The position numbers were made by a program, and so were the translations under genes. A DNA stretch of 64,000 nt from Nocardioides sp. Iso805N. GTDB lineage: Bacteria > Actinomycetota > Actinomycetes > Propionibacteriales > Nocardioidaceae. Positions 8,877 to 21,452 of the stretch are shown here, in pieces. The notes under the pieces were generated by a model. It was not told the DNA's origin, did not search any database, and worked only from the letters and a program-made list of their open reading frames with translations. Position 1 is the first letter of the stretch. Every line of letters begins with the position of its first letter. The DNA is taken from NCBI RefSeq assembly GCF_000364605.1, contig NZ_KB822575.1, forward strand, positions 829,655 through 893,654, given 5' to 3'.

Positions 8877-10016
8877 ATGACCGACACACCGAACAGTCCC
8901 GCACCGTCGCCGACGCCGGACGACCGCCCGCGCCGCAGACCGGCACGCCGACCATCGCCGGTGACGGCCACCCTCGCCATCATGGGCCTGGTCGGCGGCC
9001 TCGTCGGCGGCGGCCTGGTCGCGCTGATCGGCTGGTGGAGCGGCTGGGCGACGCACGAGAGCTCCTCGTCGGACGGGTCCTGCGCTGTGGCCACCGTCGC
9101 CGAGGACACGCTGCCCTCGGTGGTCACCATCAGCGCCCGTACGTCGTCAGGTGCCGGCACCGGCTCCGGCGTGGTGGCCAAGCTGTCGGGGGTCGACGGC
9201 ACGGTCGTCATCACCAACGAGCACGTCGTCTTCCCGGGCGGCGCCGCGGCCGGAGTCGTCCCCCAGCTCACGCTCACCTACGCCGACGGGAGCACCGCGC
9301 CGGCCAAGCTGCTGGGTGCCGATCAGCTCACCGACCTCGCGGTACTGCAGCCCGCTGACGACGCTCCGAAGGCACCGGCCATCCCGCTCGGCTCCTCCGG
9401 CGACCTCCGCGTGGGCGAGCCGGTGGTCGCGCTCGGCGCTCCGCTCGGGCTGACCTCCACGGTGACCAGCGGCATCGTCAGCGCCACCGACCGCTACGTG
9501 CGGGTGCCCAGCGACGCCGGCACCACCGCCCACCTGCTCGACGCCATCCAGACCGATGCCGCGATCAATCCCGGCAACAGCGGTGGAGCGCTCACCGACT
9601 GCTCCGGCCGCCTGGTCGGCATCAACACCGCGGGTGCGTCCCCGGGTGGGGAGAGCGGCAGCAGTGGTCTGGGCTTCGCCATCCCGGCGGACTTCGCCGT
9701 ACCGACCGCTGAGCAGCTGGCCAAGCAGGGCAGTGTCAACCGGCCCGCCCTCGGCCTGCAGGTGCAGACGGTGCGGTCCTCGCTGGAGGATCCCGACGCC
9801 GAGACCAGGCTGATGATCCAGCAGATCCAGCCCGGCGGGGCCGCGGACAAGGCCGGGCTCGAGGTCGGGGACGTCATCCTGAGCGTCAACGGCACGCCCG
9901 TGCACGAAACCGACGACCTGGTGCAGGTGCAGCTGCGCGCCCGTGCCGGTGACGAGCTGAAGGTGACGGTGCTCCGCGACGGCAAGGAGGTGTCGACCAC
10001 GCTCACCCTGGCCTGA
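8877..10016 (+). CDS. HtrA/DegP-like trypsin-fold serine protease with PDZ domain
   Basis: 379 residues. A Pro/Arg-rich cytoplasmic tail and one TM helix (about 22-48) anchor an extracytoplasmic trypsin-like domain with the triad visible as His in TNEHVV, Asp in LTDLAVL and Ser in NPGNSGGAL. A PDZ domain occupies the C-terminal ~90 residues (GGAADKAGLEVGDVILSVNG). This is the architecture of actinobacterial HtrA/PepD proteases that degrade misfolded envelope proteins. The ATG was chosen because GGAGGGG lies 5 nt before it. It diverges from the PLC-like membrane protein with about 40 bp between starts. Confidence 0.92.
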   Translation: MTDTPNSPAPSPTPDDRPRRRPARRPSPVTATLAIMGLVGGLVGGGLVALIGWWSGWATHESSSSDGSCAVATVAEDTLPSVVTISARTSSGAGTGSGVVAKLSGVDGTVVITNEHVVFPGGAAAGVVPQLTLTYADGSTAPAKLLGADQLTDLAVLQPADDAPKAPAIPLGSSGDLRVGEPVVALGAPLGLTSTVTSGIVSATDRYVRVPSDAGTTAHLLDAIQTDAAINPGNSGGALTDCSGRLVGINTAGASPGGESGSSGLGFAIPADFAVPTAEQLAKQGSVNRPALGLQVQTVRSSLEDPDAETRLMIQQIQPGGAADKAGLEVGDVILSVNGTPVHETDDLVQVQLRARAGDELKVTVLRDGKEVSTTLTLA

Positions 10017-10152
10017 GTCCGATCGGCTGCTCCCGCTGACGTGATCCCTCACCGATCGCACGTACGGCGTTGGCGCACACTTCTCCGATCCTCCGATCAG
10101 CGGCCGATGTGGCGCACGACACGTGCACACCCTTCAGCCCCCGGAGAGATGC

Positions 10153-12195
10153 ATGACCGATAGCGAGCTGTTCGAGCCGCTCATCCAAGCGACGGGTGAG
10201 GCGGTCTGGGAGCTGTATCCCTCGGGCGAGCTGCGGTGGTGGGAGTCGCCGTACCGGGCCTCGTTGGGGCTTGACACGATGTTCGCCGTCGGCCATCTCT
10301 CCGCCCTGATCGAGCGACTGCATCCGGGCGACGCGGACCGGGTCCGCGCTCGCCAGCGGGCCGGGTGGGAGACGCCGGGTGAGGTCTGGACCGACGAATA
10401 CCGGGTACGCCGCGACGACGGCAGCTACGGCGTCATCGTCGCGAACGGAAGCGTGCTGGGTGACGACGGCGTGAGCACCCGGATGGTCGGCACCATCCGC
10501 GACGTCACCGCCGAGCGCGAGGCCGAGCGACGGATGCGGCTGGCCGTCAACTACACCGATGCGCTCTTCCAGAGCCTGCCCGGAGCGCTCTACCACGTGG
10601 GGCCGGACCTGGTGATGGTCCGCTGGAACGACGCGTTCGGCGAGATCACCGGCTACTCCGACGAGGAGCTCGGCCAGATGCCCGTCACCGAGTTCTACGC
10701 CCCGGAGCATCGATCCAAGGTCGCGGCCGCCATCGACGAGGTCTTCGCCACCGGCTACAGCCAGGTCTCGGCGGACTTCCTGTGCAAGGACGGCCGTCGG
10801 CTGCCGTACTTCTTCACCGGCCGCCGCTTCACCCACGCCGGCAAGCTCGGGTACGTCGGCATCGGGCTCTCGATGGCCGAGCAGGTCACCCTGCAGCAGC
10901 GCCTGCAGCACGAGGCCACCCACGACGCCCTGACCGGGTTGGCGAACCGGACCCTGCTCTACCAGGAGCTTGCCGCGGCCATCGATGCCGCCTGGACCGG
11001 CGGCCATCTCGTCGCCCTGCTCGACCTGGACCTGGACCGGTTCAAGGTCGTCAACGACGGCTTCGGGCACCCGTTCGGCGATGTGGTGCTCCAGGCCGTC
11101 GCCCATCGGCTGCGCACGCTGGTCTGCCTCGAGGACACCGTGGTCAGGATGGGCGGCGACGAGTTCTACATCCTCGTGCCGCGCGTGCACCGGGTCCACG
11201 ACGTCCACGAGATGGCCCAACGCCTGGTCGACTCCTTCGCCGAGCCGTTCCTGGTGGAGGGCCGGCTCATCCACCTGACCGGCAGCGTGGGGATCAGCTT
11301 CTACCCGCGCGACGGCCGGACCGGGACCGAGCTGATCGACAACGCCGACATGGCGATGTACTACGCCAAGGCGGCCGGCCGGTCCGCCTACCGGGTGTTC
11401 GCGCCGGCGATGGCCGAGACGGCGCAGCGGCGTACGGAGATGGAGATCGACCTGCGCACGGCCGCCGCCGAGGGACAGCTGTGGCTGGCGTTCCAGCCGA
11501 AGGTCGACCTCAGCCACGGCACGATCAGCGGATGCGAGGCGCTGCTGCGCTGGGACCACCCCGAGCACGGCTCGATCTCGCCGGTCGACTTCATCCCTGT
11601 CGCCGAGGACTCGGGGCTCATCCTGCCGATCGGGGAGTGGGTGCTGGAGAACGCCTGCCGGCAGGCGCGCGCCTGGCTCGACGCGGGGTTGCCGCCGGTG
11701 ATCCTGGCGGTGAACATCTCGGCCGCCCAGCTCTTCCAGCGCGACCCGGTCGCCTGGGTGGTCTCGACGCTGGAGCGCACCGGCTTCCCCGCCGAGCTGC
11801 TCGAGCTAGAGCTCACCGAGTCGCAGCTCGCCCAGGACGTCGAGAAGGCGATCGACGTCGTACGCCGCCTGCGGGAGCTCGGGATCAAGGTCGCGATCGA
11901 CGACTTCGGCACCGGCTACTCGAGCCTGGAGTACCTGCGCCGATTCGACGTCACCTCGCTCAAGATCGACCGGTCCTTCGTCGACGGGATGCTGAGCGAG
12001 CCCGGTGATGCCGCGATCGTGCGGGCGACCATCGCATTGGCGCACGCGTTCGGGCTCTCGGTGATCGCCGAGGGTGTGGAGACCGAGGAGCAGCAGCGTG
12101 TGCTAGGCGAGCTGCAGTGCCACGTGATCCAGGGGTACCTGGTGGGCAAGCCGATGCCTGCCGAGGAGTTCGCGGGGCTGCTGGAGGGGGCGTGA
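10153..12195 (+). CDS. PAS-PAS-GGDEF-EAL cyclic-di-GMP signalling protein
   Basis: 680 cytosolic residues. Two PAS domains (about 1-125 and 130-250) precede a GGDEF domain with an intact active motif (RMGGDEFYIL, about 332-341) and an EAL domain (CEALLRW, followed by NISAAQ, LELTES, DDFGTGYSSL, KIDRSF, AEGVET and QGYLVGKP), so both diguanylate cyclase and phosphodiesterase residues look present. The RxxD inhibitory site expected five residues before GGDEF is absent (the position reads CLED). Start: ATG with GGAGAG just upstream. It probably adjusts c-di-GMP in response to a signal bound by PAS; no TM segment. A long perfect inverted repeat follows the stop. Confidence 0.93.
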   Translation: MTDSELFEPLIQATGEAVWELYPSGELRWWESPYRASLGLDTMFAVGHLSALIERLHPGDADRVRARQRAGWETPGEVWTDEYRVRRDDGSYGVIVANGSVLGDDGVSTRMVGTIRDVTAEREAERRMRLAVNYTDALFQSLPGALYHVGPDLVMVRWNDAFGEITGYSDEELGQMPVTEFYAPEHRSKVAAAIDEVFATGYSQVSADFLCKDGRRLPYFFTGRRFTHAGKLGYVGIGLSMAEQVTLQQRLQHEATHDALTGLANRTLLYQELAAAIDAAWTGGHLVALLDLDLDRFKVVNDGFGHPFGDVVLQAVAHRLRTLVCLEDTVVRMGGDEFYILVPRVHRVHDVHEMAQRLVDSFAEPFLVEGRLIHLTGSVGISFYPRDGRTGTELIDNADMAMYYAKAAGRSAYRVFAPAMAETAQRRTEMEIDLRTAAAEGQLWLAFQPKVDLSHGTISGCEALLRWDHPEHGSISPVDFIPVAEDSGLILPIGEWVLENACRQARAWLDAGLPPVILAVNISAAQLFQRDPVAWVVSTLERTGFPAELLELELTESQLAQDVEKAIDVVRRLRELGIKVAIDDFGTGYSSLEYLRRFDVTSLKIDRSFVDGMLSEPGDAAIVRATIALAHAFGLSVIAEGVETEEQQRVLGELQCHVIQGYLVGKPMPAEEFAGLLEGA

Positions 12196-12196
12196 G

Positions 12197-12263
12197 GGGA
12201 TAGTCCGGGGCGGAAATCATGGGTTACCCGTGGGTAGGGCTGATTTCCGCCCCGGACTATCCC
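12197..12263. repeat. Long perfect inverted repeat (23-bp arms, 21-nt loop)
   Basis: The left arm 12197-12219 (begins GGGATAGTCCGGGGC) and right arm 12241-12263 (ends GCCCCGGACTATCCC) are exact reverse complements. The loop contains further small inverted words (GGGTTACCC, ACCCGTGGGT). It begins two bases after the GGDEF-EAL stop and may act as its terminator, but there is no T-tract and the arms are longer than usual. Confidence 0.85.
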
Positions 12264-12307
12264 GACGATCACCCATCCGAACCGGTCGTCACTACGAATG
12301 ACCCAGG

Positions 12308-12964
12308 ATGGCTGATGTGACCTCCCCACTGCCGGACAGCGCAGCATCGTTCTCCGACGTCCGCCTGCCGGCCGACCCGCGCGCGATCGCGCTGCTCCTG
12401 CACGGTGGCGCCGTGCACGGCACCCAGCCGGTCAACGGTCGAAACCTGTCGTGGCAGCGCGCCCGGTGGCTGCTGCGCGACACCGCACCGGCGCTGCTCG
12501 CGGACGGCATCGGGCTGGTGCTGCTGCGCTACCGGGTCAGGGGCTGGAACGCCACCACCGGCGGCGAGCCCGCGCCGGTCCAGGACGCGCGCTGGGCGCT
12601 CGCCGAACTCTCCGCACGGTACGACGTCCCCGTCGCCCTGGTCGGTCACTCGATGGGCGCGCGCACCGCCGTCGCGGTGGGCGATCACCCGTCCGTCCGC
12701 GGGGTGGTCGCCCTGGCGCCCTGGCTGCCGCCGGGCGACAGCGTCGTACCGCTTGCGGGGAAGGTGTTGCGAGCAGCCCACGGCGAGCTCGACCGCATCA
12801 CCTCGCCGGCCGCGACGACAGCCTTCGTCGAGCGCGCCGGTCGGACCGCCGACGCCACCTTCACCGACATGGGACCGGTCGGCCACTACCTGCTGCGCCG
12901 GGTGCGGGCCTGGAACGCGTTCACCGTCGCCAGCGTGCGCGACGTACTCGACGGTGGATCGTAG
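12308..12964 (+). CDS. Alpha/beta hydrolase
   Basis: 218 residues. The alpha/beta hydrolase fold is indicated by the oxyanion-hole segment LLLHGGAVHG (about 29-38), the nucleophile elbow GHSMGA (Ser about 117) and a late His in GPVGHYLLRR (about 190). No signal peptide. Similar small hydrolases are annotated as dienelactone-hydrolase-like or carboxylesterases; the substrate cannot be told. It stands alone between the inverted repeat and a tRNA-flanking terminator. Confidence 0.85.
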   Translation: MADVTSPLPDSAASFSDVRLPADPRAIALLLHGGAVHGTQPVNGRNLSWQRARWLLRDTAPALLADGIGLVLLRYRVRGWNATTGGEPAPVQDARWALAELSARYDVPVALVGHSMGARTAVAVGDHPSVRGVVALAPWLPPGDSVVPLAGKVLRAAHGELDRITSPAATTAFVERAGRTADATFTDMGPVGHYLLRRVRAWNAFTVASVRDVLDGGS

Positions 12965-13006
12965 GACGAGCGCCGGAGCACGCTCCCGACTTCGCCCGAT
13001 ACGAGA

Positions 13007-13034
13007 AGAAGCCGCAGGCTGGCCTGCGGCTTCT
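13007..13034. terminator. Bidirectional hairpin terminator between hydrolase gene and tRNA-Ala
   Basis: Arms AGAAGCCGCAGGC (13007-13019) and GCCTGCGGCTTCT (13022-13034). It lies three bases from the CCA end of the minus-strand tRNA-Ala and 43 bp after the hydrolase stop. Confidence 0.75.
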
Positions 13035-13036
13035 CG

Positions 13037-13112
13037 TGGTGGAGCGTAGGGGACTCGAACCCCTAACCCCCTGCTTGCAAAGCAGGTGCGCTACCAATTG
13101 CGCCAACGCCCC
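13037..13112 (-). tRNA. tRNA-Ala (anticodon TGC)
   Basis: A 76-nt cloverleaf read on the minus strand with CCA encoded. Acceptor GGGGCGT pairs with ACGCTCC, including the G3-U70 wobble that is the alanine identity element. Anticodon loop CTTTGCAAG gives TGC; T-loop GGTTCGAGTCCCC. Placed downstream of gyrA and tRNA-Ile, as in many actinobacteria. Confidence 0.97.
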
Positions 13113-13129
13113 GAGGGTGGATCAGCGGA

Positions 13130-13255
13130 TCAGGGCTTTGCCACCGGGTCGGTGACAGCGGCCCAGGTCGCCTGCTCGGCCCGACTCTGGTCGAACTTCT
13201 TCTTGGCGACGATGGCACCGGCCGCCGCAAGGGCGATCAGGACGATCTTCTTCAC
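13130..13255 (-). CDS. DLW-39 family small protein
   Basis: 41 residues from a GTG preceded by AAGGAG at 6 nt. Hydrophobic N-terminus ([19 protein letters not shown]), then [18 protein letters not shown], matching the short actinobacterial DLW-39 family, found between tRNA-Ile and tRNA-Ala near gyrA. Probably a single-TM or membrane-associated peptide of unknown role. The transcript probably starts within or reads through the tRNA-Ile terminator directly upstream. Confidence 0.8.
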   Translation of the reverse strand: MKKIVLIALAAAGAIVAKKKFDQSRAEQATWAAVTDPVAKP

Positions 13256-13270
13256 GCGCTTCTCCTTACG

Positions 13271-13300
13271 AAAAACCCCGGTCCGCTGTCGCGTCCGGGG
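13271..13300 (-). terminator. Rho-independent terminator of tRNA-Ile
   Basis: Read on the minus strand: CCCCGGAC...GACCGGGG stem followed by five T residues. It ends about 16 bp before the DLW-39 start. Confidence 0.7.
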
Positions 13301-13308
13301 CTGTTCCG

Positions 13309-13382
13309 TGGGCCTAGGAGGACTTGAACCTCCGACCCCCACATTATCAGTGTGGTGCTCTAACCGTCTGAGCTATAGGCCC
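13309..13382 (-). tRNA. tRNA-Ile (anticodon GAT)
   Basis: A 74-nt cloverleaf on the minus strand, acceptor GGGCCTA pairing with TAGGCCC, anticodon loop CTGATAA (GAT), T-loop GGTTCAAGTCC. CCA is not encoded (CGG follows), unlike the tRNA-Ala next door. A terminator follows. Confidence 0.97.
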
Positions 13383-13470
13383 GGGTGGAACGACCTCAGG
13401 GTGGAAGCCCCGTCGGTCGAACCGAGGCGAAACACTACCGGAGCGAGCCGCGATGGATGAAATCCACGGC

Positions 13471-14018
13471 TCAGTTGTCCTCCGCGAGCGTGACCTCGAT
13501 GCCCCCGATGAGGGCAGCGGCCATGTTGTAGAGGAAGGCGCCGAGGGTCGCGACAGCCGTCAGCAGCACCACGTCGATCACGGCGATCACCATGGTGAAG
13601 CCGAGCACCCGAGTGGTGCCGACGTAGTCCTTGACGTTGAACGTCGAGGTGGAGTCGTTGCCGACGATGTCCTCGACGGTGCGGTTGACCGAGTCCCAGA
13701 CGCCGGCCGCGCTGAGCACCCCCCAGACGATCGCCACGGCGACGATCATCACGATGCCGAGGGCGACCGAGAGCAGGAACGCCGTCTTCATCACCGACCA
13801 CGGGTCGATCCGGGTGAGGCGGAGTCGTGCCCGACGAGGCCCCCGGGCCGGGCTGGCGGCCGTCGCGGTGGTGGGAGCCGTCGCGTTGCGTCGGCCCTCC
13901 TCGGCCGCGGCTGCCAGCTTGTCCTGGACGCGCTTCGACAGGGGGCGTACGGCGGTGTCCTCACGACCCCTGTCCGCGCCAGGACCCCCGGTGGTCCGCT
14001 GGGCGGGGCGTTCCGTCA

Positions 14019-14019
<1 letters not shown>
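13471..14019 (-). CDS. DUF3566 domain membrane protein downstream of gyrA
   Basis: 182 residues: a basic, Ala/Thr-rich N-terminal tail (about 1-65), then two TM helices (about 78-104 and 140-167) around a short extracytoplasmic segment. The RIDPWSVMK motif before the first helix marks DUF3566. The family is the product of the gene following gyrA in actinobacteria (Rv0007 position). Function unknown, with a division link proposed from context. The ATG shares one base with the gyrA stop (TGATG), indicating coupled translation in a gyrB-gyrA-DUF3566 operon. Confidence 0.9.
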
Positions 14020-16670
<2,651 letters not shown>

Positions 16671-16691
16671 GAGTTGTTCTCTCTAGCTGGA

Positions 16692-18779
16692 TCAGATGTC
16701 GAGGAAGCGGACGTCTTTGGCGTTTCGCTGGATGAAGGAGCGGCGTTGCTCGACGTCCTCGCCCATCAGGATCGAGAAGATCTCGTCGGCCTGCGCGGCG
16801 TCCTCCAGGGTCACCTGCAACATCAGGCGCTGAGCGGGATCCATCGTGGTCTCCCACAGCTCCTTGGCGTTCATCTCGCCCAGACCCTTGTAGCGCTGCA
16901 CCGGATTCTCCTTGGGCAGCTTCTTGCCCTGGCCCAGGCCGTCGCGCATCAGCGCATCGCGCTCGGCGTCGGAGTAGACGAACTCGTGCTCGTGCGGCTT
17001 GTTCCAGCGCAGGCGGTAGAGCGGCGGCTGGGCCATGTAGACGTAGCCGTCGCGGATCAGGTGCGGCATGAAGCGGAACAGCAGCGTCAGCAGCAGGGTG
17101 TTGATGTGGTGGCCGTCGACGTCGGCGTCGGCCATCAGCACGATCTTGTGGTAGCGCAGCTTCTCGACGTTGAACTCGTCGTGTACACCCGTGCCGAGCG
17201 CGGAGATGATCGACTGCACCTCCTGGTTGGCCAGGACCTTGTCGATGCGTGCCTTCTCGACGTTGAGGATCTTTCCGCGGATCGGCAGGATCGCCTGGAT
17301 GCGCGGGTCGCGACCCTGACGTGCCGAGCCACCGGCCGAGTCGCCCTCGACGATGAAGACCTCGCACTCCTCGGGGTTGTTGGACTGGCAGTCCGACAAC
17401 TTGCCGGGCAGCGAGCCGTTGCCGAGCAGGCCCTTGCGGTTGCGGGCGAGATCGCGGGCCTTGCGGGCGGCGATGCGGGCGGTGGCAGCCGCCATCGACT
17501 TGCGGATGATCTCCTTGCCCTCGTTGGGGTTCTGCTCCAACCAGGCGCCGAGCTCGTCGTTGACCACCGACTGCGTGAAGCCCTTGGCCTCGGTGTTGCC
17601 GAGCTTGGCCTTGGTCTGTCCCTCGAACTGCGGCTCGCCGATCTTGAGGCTGATGATCGCGGTCAGACCCTCACGGATGTCGTCACCGGTGAGCCTGTCC
17701 TCCTTCTTCTTGATCAGGCCCCAGGTCTCGCCCCAGCGGTTGACCAGGCTGGTCAGCGCGGAGCGGAACCCCTCCTCGTGCGTGCCGCCCTCGGGAGTGT
17801 TGATCGTGTTCGCGAACGTGTGGACCGACTCGTTGTACGACGAGGTCTGCCACTGCATGGCGACCTCGAGGCTCATCGGGTTGTTGGCGCCGTCGGCGGT
17901 CTCTGCCTCGAAGGCGATGATCGGCGAGACCACCGCCTTGCGCCGGTTGAGGTGGTCGACGTAGTCGGCGAGGCCGCGCTCGTACTGGAAGACCTGCTCC
18001 AGGCCGCCGGCGGTGCGGTGGATGGCCGCGTCGCCGGTCTCGACCACGTCCGAGCTCTCGTCCTCCTCCACGGCGTCGGCGATCTCCTCGGCCGCCGGGC
18101 GGTCGTCGCGCAGCACGATCTTGAGGCCCTTGTTGAGGAACGCCATCTCGCGGAAGCGGGTGGAGATCGTCTCGAGGTTGTAGTCGGTGGTCTCGAAGAT
18201 CTCGTCGGAGGCAGTCCAGGTGACGGTGGTGCCGGTGCGCTCGCCGTCCTCGAGGGGACGGACCTGGCGCAACGGGTAGTCGGGGACGCCGAGGGAGAAG
18301 CCCTGCTCCCACAGGTGGCCGCGGTTCTTGATCTCGAGGTGCAGCTTGGTCGAGAGCGCGTTGACGACGGAGGAGCCCACGCCGTGCAGTCCGCCGGAGA
18401 CCTTGTAGCCGCCGCCACCGAACTTGCCACCGGCGTGCAGCACCGTCAGCGCCAGCGTCGCCGCGGGCAACTCCTGCCCGGGGGCGGTGTCGGTCGGGAT
18501 GCCTCGACCGTTGTCGGACACGCTGACCGAGCGGTCGGCGTTGAGCGTTACCACGATCGTGTCGCAGTATCCGGCCAGCGACTCGTCGACAGCGTTGTCG
18601 ACGATCTCCCAGATCAGGTGGTGCAGACCGCGCTCACCGGTGGAGCCGATGTACATGCCCGGGCGCTTGCGTACCGCCTCCAGGCCCTCGAGCACCTGGA
18701 TCGCCGAGGCGTCGTACTCGAATCCGTCGGGCGGGGTGGGGGCGGGCGTCGCGGCGCTTGCGTCGGGCTCAGTGGACAC
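16692..18779 (-). CDS. gyrB: DNA gyrase subunit B
   Basis: 695 residues. GHKL ATPase domain with EIVDNAVDE and the GHxxGxG-like [13 protein letters not shown], transducer domain, and a TOPRIM domain with [23 protein letters not shown] and [11 protein letters not shown] (Mg-binding DxD), ending in the [19 protein letters not shown] region. ATP hydrolysis drives strand passage by gyrase. GTG at 18779 is chosen over an in-frame ATG 30 bp upstream because GAGG lies 5 nt before it and the extra residues are not conserved. Confidence 0.98.
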   Translation of the reverse strand: MSTEPDASAATPAPTPPDGFEYDASAIQVLEGLEAVRKRPGMYIGSTGERGLHHLIWEIVDNAVDESLAGYCDTIVVTLNADRSVSVSDNGRGIPTDTAPGQELPAATLALTVLHAGGKFGGGGYKVSGGLHGVGSSVVNALSTKLHLEIKNRGHLWEQGFSLGVPDYPLRQVRPLEDGERTGTTVTWTASDEIFETTDYNLETISTRFREMAFLNKGLKIVLRDDRPAAEEIADAVEEDESSDVVETGDAAIHRTAGGLEQVFQYERGLADYVDHLNRRKAVVSPIIAFEAETADGANNPMSLEVAMQWQTSSYNESVHTFANTINTPEGGTHEEGFRSALTSLVNRWGETWGLIKKKEDRLTGDDIREGLTAIISLKIGEPQFEGQTKAKLGNTEAKGFTQSVVNDELGAWLEQNPNEGKEIIRKSMAAATARIAARKARDLARNRKGLLGNGSLPGKLSDCQSNNPEECEVFIVEGDSAGGSARQGRDPRIQAILPIRGKILNVEKARIDKVLANQEVQSIISALGTGVHDEFNVEKLRYHKIVLMADADVDGHHINTLLLTLLFRFMPHLIRDGYVYMAQPPLYRLRWNKPHEHEFVYSDAERDALMRDGLGQGKKLPKENPVQRYKGLGEMNAKELWETTMDPAQRLMLQVTLEDAAQADEIFSILMGEDVEQRRSFIQRNAKDVRFLDI

Positions 18780-19032
18780 GGTCACCTCTAAAGAGTGGGT
18801 GCAGGGCATGCAGCGGGTCGACGCAGAGGTCGACCCAAGTCGTCAGTCTACCCGTCAGAGGCCTTGGAGACACGAAGCGCCTGTGGAGACCCGCCGATCG
18901 TCGGTGGAAAACGGCTCTGTAGGACGTTTTAAGCCGCTCTGTGGGCTCTAACGGGGCGTCGAATGAGGCCCGGTACGTCCGATGGGGCATCAGGATCGCA
19001 GAACAGCGGTTCCGGCGCCCGCCAGCGCGGGG

Positions 19033-19617
19033 TCAGCCGTAGGTGTCACGCGGGCCTCTGCCACCGCGCACCGAGCGACGACCCTTCTTCCACGTGGGGC
19101 CGTTCGGTGCGAGCACTTCGATGATCGTCACCGTGCCGTGGCCGAGCTCCTCGTTGAGGCGCCGTACGAGCGTCGGCGCCAGCAACCGCAGCTGGGTCGC
19201 CCAAGCGGTGGAGTCGGTCCGGACGATCAGCTTGCCGTCGGCGAACGACTCCGGCTCGCAGTGCTGGGCGATCTCCTGTCCGACGATCTGGGCCCAGCGA
19301 CCGAAGACGCCGTGCACCCGCAACGACAGGTCCCAGCCGTGGTCGCCGACCAGCCGGTTGATGGTGGCGTCGAGCGTCTGCGGGTCACGCTCGTCGGGGT
19401 GCGCCCCCGAGACCCGACCCTTCTCGTTCGTACGCCGCGAGCGGGTCGAGCGGCGCTTCGCCGGCTTGCCGCCGACCCGGGCGACCGCCCTGGTCAGGGC
19501 GCGGGCGAGGTCGAGCCCGTCCGGGTCGTGCTCGGTCGCTTCCCCGGACGAACCGGTGGCCCCTGCCGGCGTGGCGCCCACCGTCTCGTCCGGGGCGCCG
19601 GACTCCTCACTGCTCAC
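19033..19617 (-). CDS. DUF721/DciA-like protein
   Basis: 194 residues. A low-complexity N-terminus with a basic patch ([15 protein letters not shown], about 54-68) precedes the DUF721 domain (about 85-175: [41 protein letters not shown]). DUF721 is the domain of DciA, the ancestral loader of the DnaB helicase where DnaC/DnaI are absent; actinobacterial members follow recF. The GTG start overlaps the recF stop by 11 bp. The helicase-loading role here is by family, not shown. Confidence 0.88.
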   Translation of the reverse strand: MSSEESGAPDETVGATPAGATGSSGEATEHDPDGLDLARALTRAVARVGGKPAKRRSTRSRRTNEKGRVSGAHPDERDPQTLDATINRLVGDHGWDLSLRVHGVFGRWAQIVGQEIAQHCEPESFADGKLIVRTDSTAWATQLRLLAPTLVRRLNEELGHGTVTIIEVLAPNGPTWKKGRRSVRGGRGPRDTYG

Positions 19618-20767
19618 GGGTCACCTGCCCGCCCGCGACCCGATAGCGAGCGCCCTGCAGCGCCTTCGGCACGTCCTCCGGCACCGCCGCTGTCACCAGC
19701 ACCTGCTCGGCGCCCGCGACCAGCTCGGCGAGCTGCTCGCGGCGGTCGGCGTCGAGCTCGGCGAAGACGTCGTCGAGCACCAGGATCGGGTCGTCACCGT
19801 CGGCGCGCAGCAGGTCGTAGGAGGCGAGTCGCAGCGCGAGCGCGAAGGACCAGGACTCGCCGTGGCTGGCATATCCCTTCACGGGGAGCGGCTCGCCGGC
19901 CGCGTGGCCCAGGGTGCAGACCAGGTCGTCACGGTGCGGCCCGACGAGCGAGACGCCGCGGTCGAGCTCGTCCCTCTGCCGACGGGCGAGCTCGGCGAGC
20001 AGCACCTTCTCCAGCCCGGGCCCCGTCGAAGGTCGCAGCCCGTTCTCATCGACCAGCTCGAAGCTGGCCTTGTACGCGATCTGGGCATCCTCACGGGTGG
20101 CGCCGCGAGCGACGGTCTCGTAGGCCTTGCCGACGTACGGTCGCAGCGCATCGACCAGGGACAGTCGCTCGGCCAGGATCTCAGCCCCGATCCGGGCCAG
20201 GTGGTCGTCCCAGACGGCGAGGGTGGAGAGCAGGTAATCCTGGTGACCGCGGCCACCCGAGCGACCGGTCTTGAGCAGCGAGTTGCGCTGCTTGAGCACC
20301 CGGTCGTAGTCGGCGCGGACGCCGGCGAGCCTGGGGGAGCGGAGCACCATCAGGTCATCGAGGAAACGGCGCCGCTCGGAGGGGTCCCCCTTGACCAGAG
20401 CGAGGTCGTCGGGGGCGAAGACCACGGTCCGGACGAGTCCGACCAGCTCGCGGGTGCGCTGCAGCGGCGACCGGTTGACGCGGGCCTTGTTGGCACGGCC
20501 TGGATTGATCTCGATCTCGAGGGTGGCGGTGCGGCCGTCGCGGACCACCGCTGCGCGCACCACCGCCTGGTCGGCACCCGCGCGGACCAGAGGCGCGTCG
20601 CCGGCCACCCGGTGCGACTGCAGCCGGGAGAGGTAGTCGATCGCCTCGATGAGGTTGGTCTTGCCCTGGCCGTTGCGGCCCACGAACGCGGTCACGCCGG
20701 CCTCGAGTGGCACCTCCGCGCTGGGGTAGGAGCGGAAGTCGTGCAGGGAGAGGTGGGAGACGAACAC
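19607..20767 (-). CDS. recF: DNA replication/repair protein RecF
   Basis: 386 residues. SMC-like ATPase: Walker A GRNGQGKT (about 30-37), signature region LVGPHRDD, Walker [13 protein letters not shown], plus N-terminal [12 protein letters not shown]. RecF with RecO/RecR loads RecA at single-stranded gaps. GTG start at 20767 has a strong GGAGGAG 8 nt upstream; the longer frame reads into the HAD gene. The gene order dnaN-gnd-HAD-recF-DUF721-gyrB-gyrA on the minus strand is the actinobacterial origin arrangement with an extra HAD gene. Confidence 0.96.
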   Translation of the reverse strand: MFVSHLSLHDFRSYPSAEVPLEAGVTAFVGRNGQGKTNLIEAIDYLSRLQSHRVAGDAPLVRAGADQAVVRAAVVRDGRTATLEIEINPGRANKARVNRSPLQRTRELVGLVRTVVFAPDDLALVKGDPSERRRFLDDLMVLRSPRLAGVRADYDRVLKQRNSLLKTGRSGGRGHQDYLLSTLAVWDDHLARIGAEILAERLSLVDALRPYVGKAYETVARGATREDAQIAYKASFELVDENGLRPSTGPGLEKVLLAELARRQRDELDRGVSLVGPHRDDLVCTLGHAAGEPLPVKGYASHGESWSFALALRLASYDLLRADGDDPILVLDDVFAELDADRREQLAELVAGAEQVLVTAAVPEDVPKALQGARYRVAGGQVTREQ

Positions 20768-20831
20768 CCAGCTCCTCCTCCCGCGCGACACCGTCGCAGT
20801 GAATCCTAGGCGACCAGACGGGTGGTGCCGG

Positions 20832-21452
20832 CTACGCGGTGGCGAGGACGACGTCGTGCTCGGCGAACCTCTCGAGCAGCGCCGCCAGGCCCTCGCGCAT
20901 GTGCCAGTGCACCGCCACCAGGCCCACCTGCCGAGCCGCCTCGACGTTGGGCAGCGTGTCGTCGACGAAGAGCACCTCGCCAGGGGAGGCGCCGATCCGG
21001 TCCACCGCGATCTGGAAGTAGGCGGCCTCCGGCTTGGAGACCCCCATCTCCGCGGAGTAGCACGAGACGTCGAAGAGATCGTCATAGCCCAGCTCGGCAC
21101 GCATGTACGCCGCCCGGCGCAGCGTCTGGTTGGTGCCCAGGTGGACGCCCAGCCCGCTGGCGCGCAACCGGCGCAGCAGCTCGTGGCTCGGCTCCGGAAG
21201 CTCGATGCGCTGCCAGACCGTGTCGAAGACGATCTCGGCGTCGGTCGCCGCGCCGTACCGGGCGAGGATCGTGGCCAGGATCTCGAGGATGTCGGCGTCG
21301 CCGCGGACGGCAGGCTTCTCGGCCTCGAACATCTCGGTCAACAACGCAGTCGCATGTGCGGATCCGACGAAGCCGACGAACGCGTCCTCCCAGCCGCCCG
21401 GCCGGCGCTGCAGCACGCCGTCAGCGTCCAGGAGGACGTGTCGGATGCTCAG
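20832..21452 (-). CDS. HAD family hydrolase (probable CTG start)
   Basis: 206 residues if started at CTG 21452. The HAD nucleophile motif ([11 protein letters not shown]) lies upstream of the first GTG (21416), so a GTG start would cut off the catalytic Asp. The CTG overlaps the gnd stop as CTGA, mirroring the ATGA/GTGA overlaps elsewhere here, with GGAG about 8 nt before it. Other HAD motifs: GTNQ (motif II-like), [11 protein letters not shown] (motif III Lys) and [13 protein letters not shown] (motif IV). Probably a phosphatase or haloacid-dehalogenase-like enzyme; substrate unknown. Confidence 0.82.
   Translation of the reverse strand: MSIRHVLLDADGVLQRRPGGWEDAFVGFVGSAHATALLTEMFEAEKPAVRGDADILEILATILARYGAATDAEIVFDTVWQRIELPEPSHELLRRLRASGLGVHLGTNQTLRRAAYMRAELGYDDLFDVSCYSAEMGVSKPEAAYFQIAVDRIGASPGEVLFVDDTLPNVEAARQVGLVAVHWHMREGLAALLERFAEHDVVLATA

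Noticed and set aside
18769..18990. Minus-strand ORF upstream of gyrB
   Set aside because: Overlaps the gyrB start region, no ribosome site and no family; the 18780-19032 gap is better read as gyrB leader.
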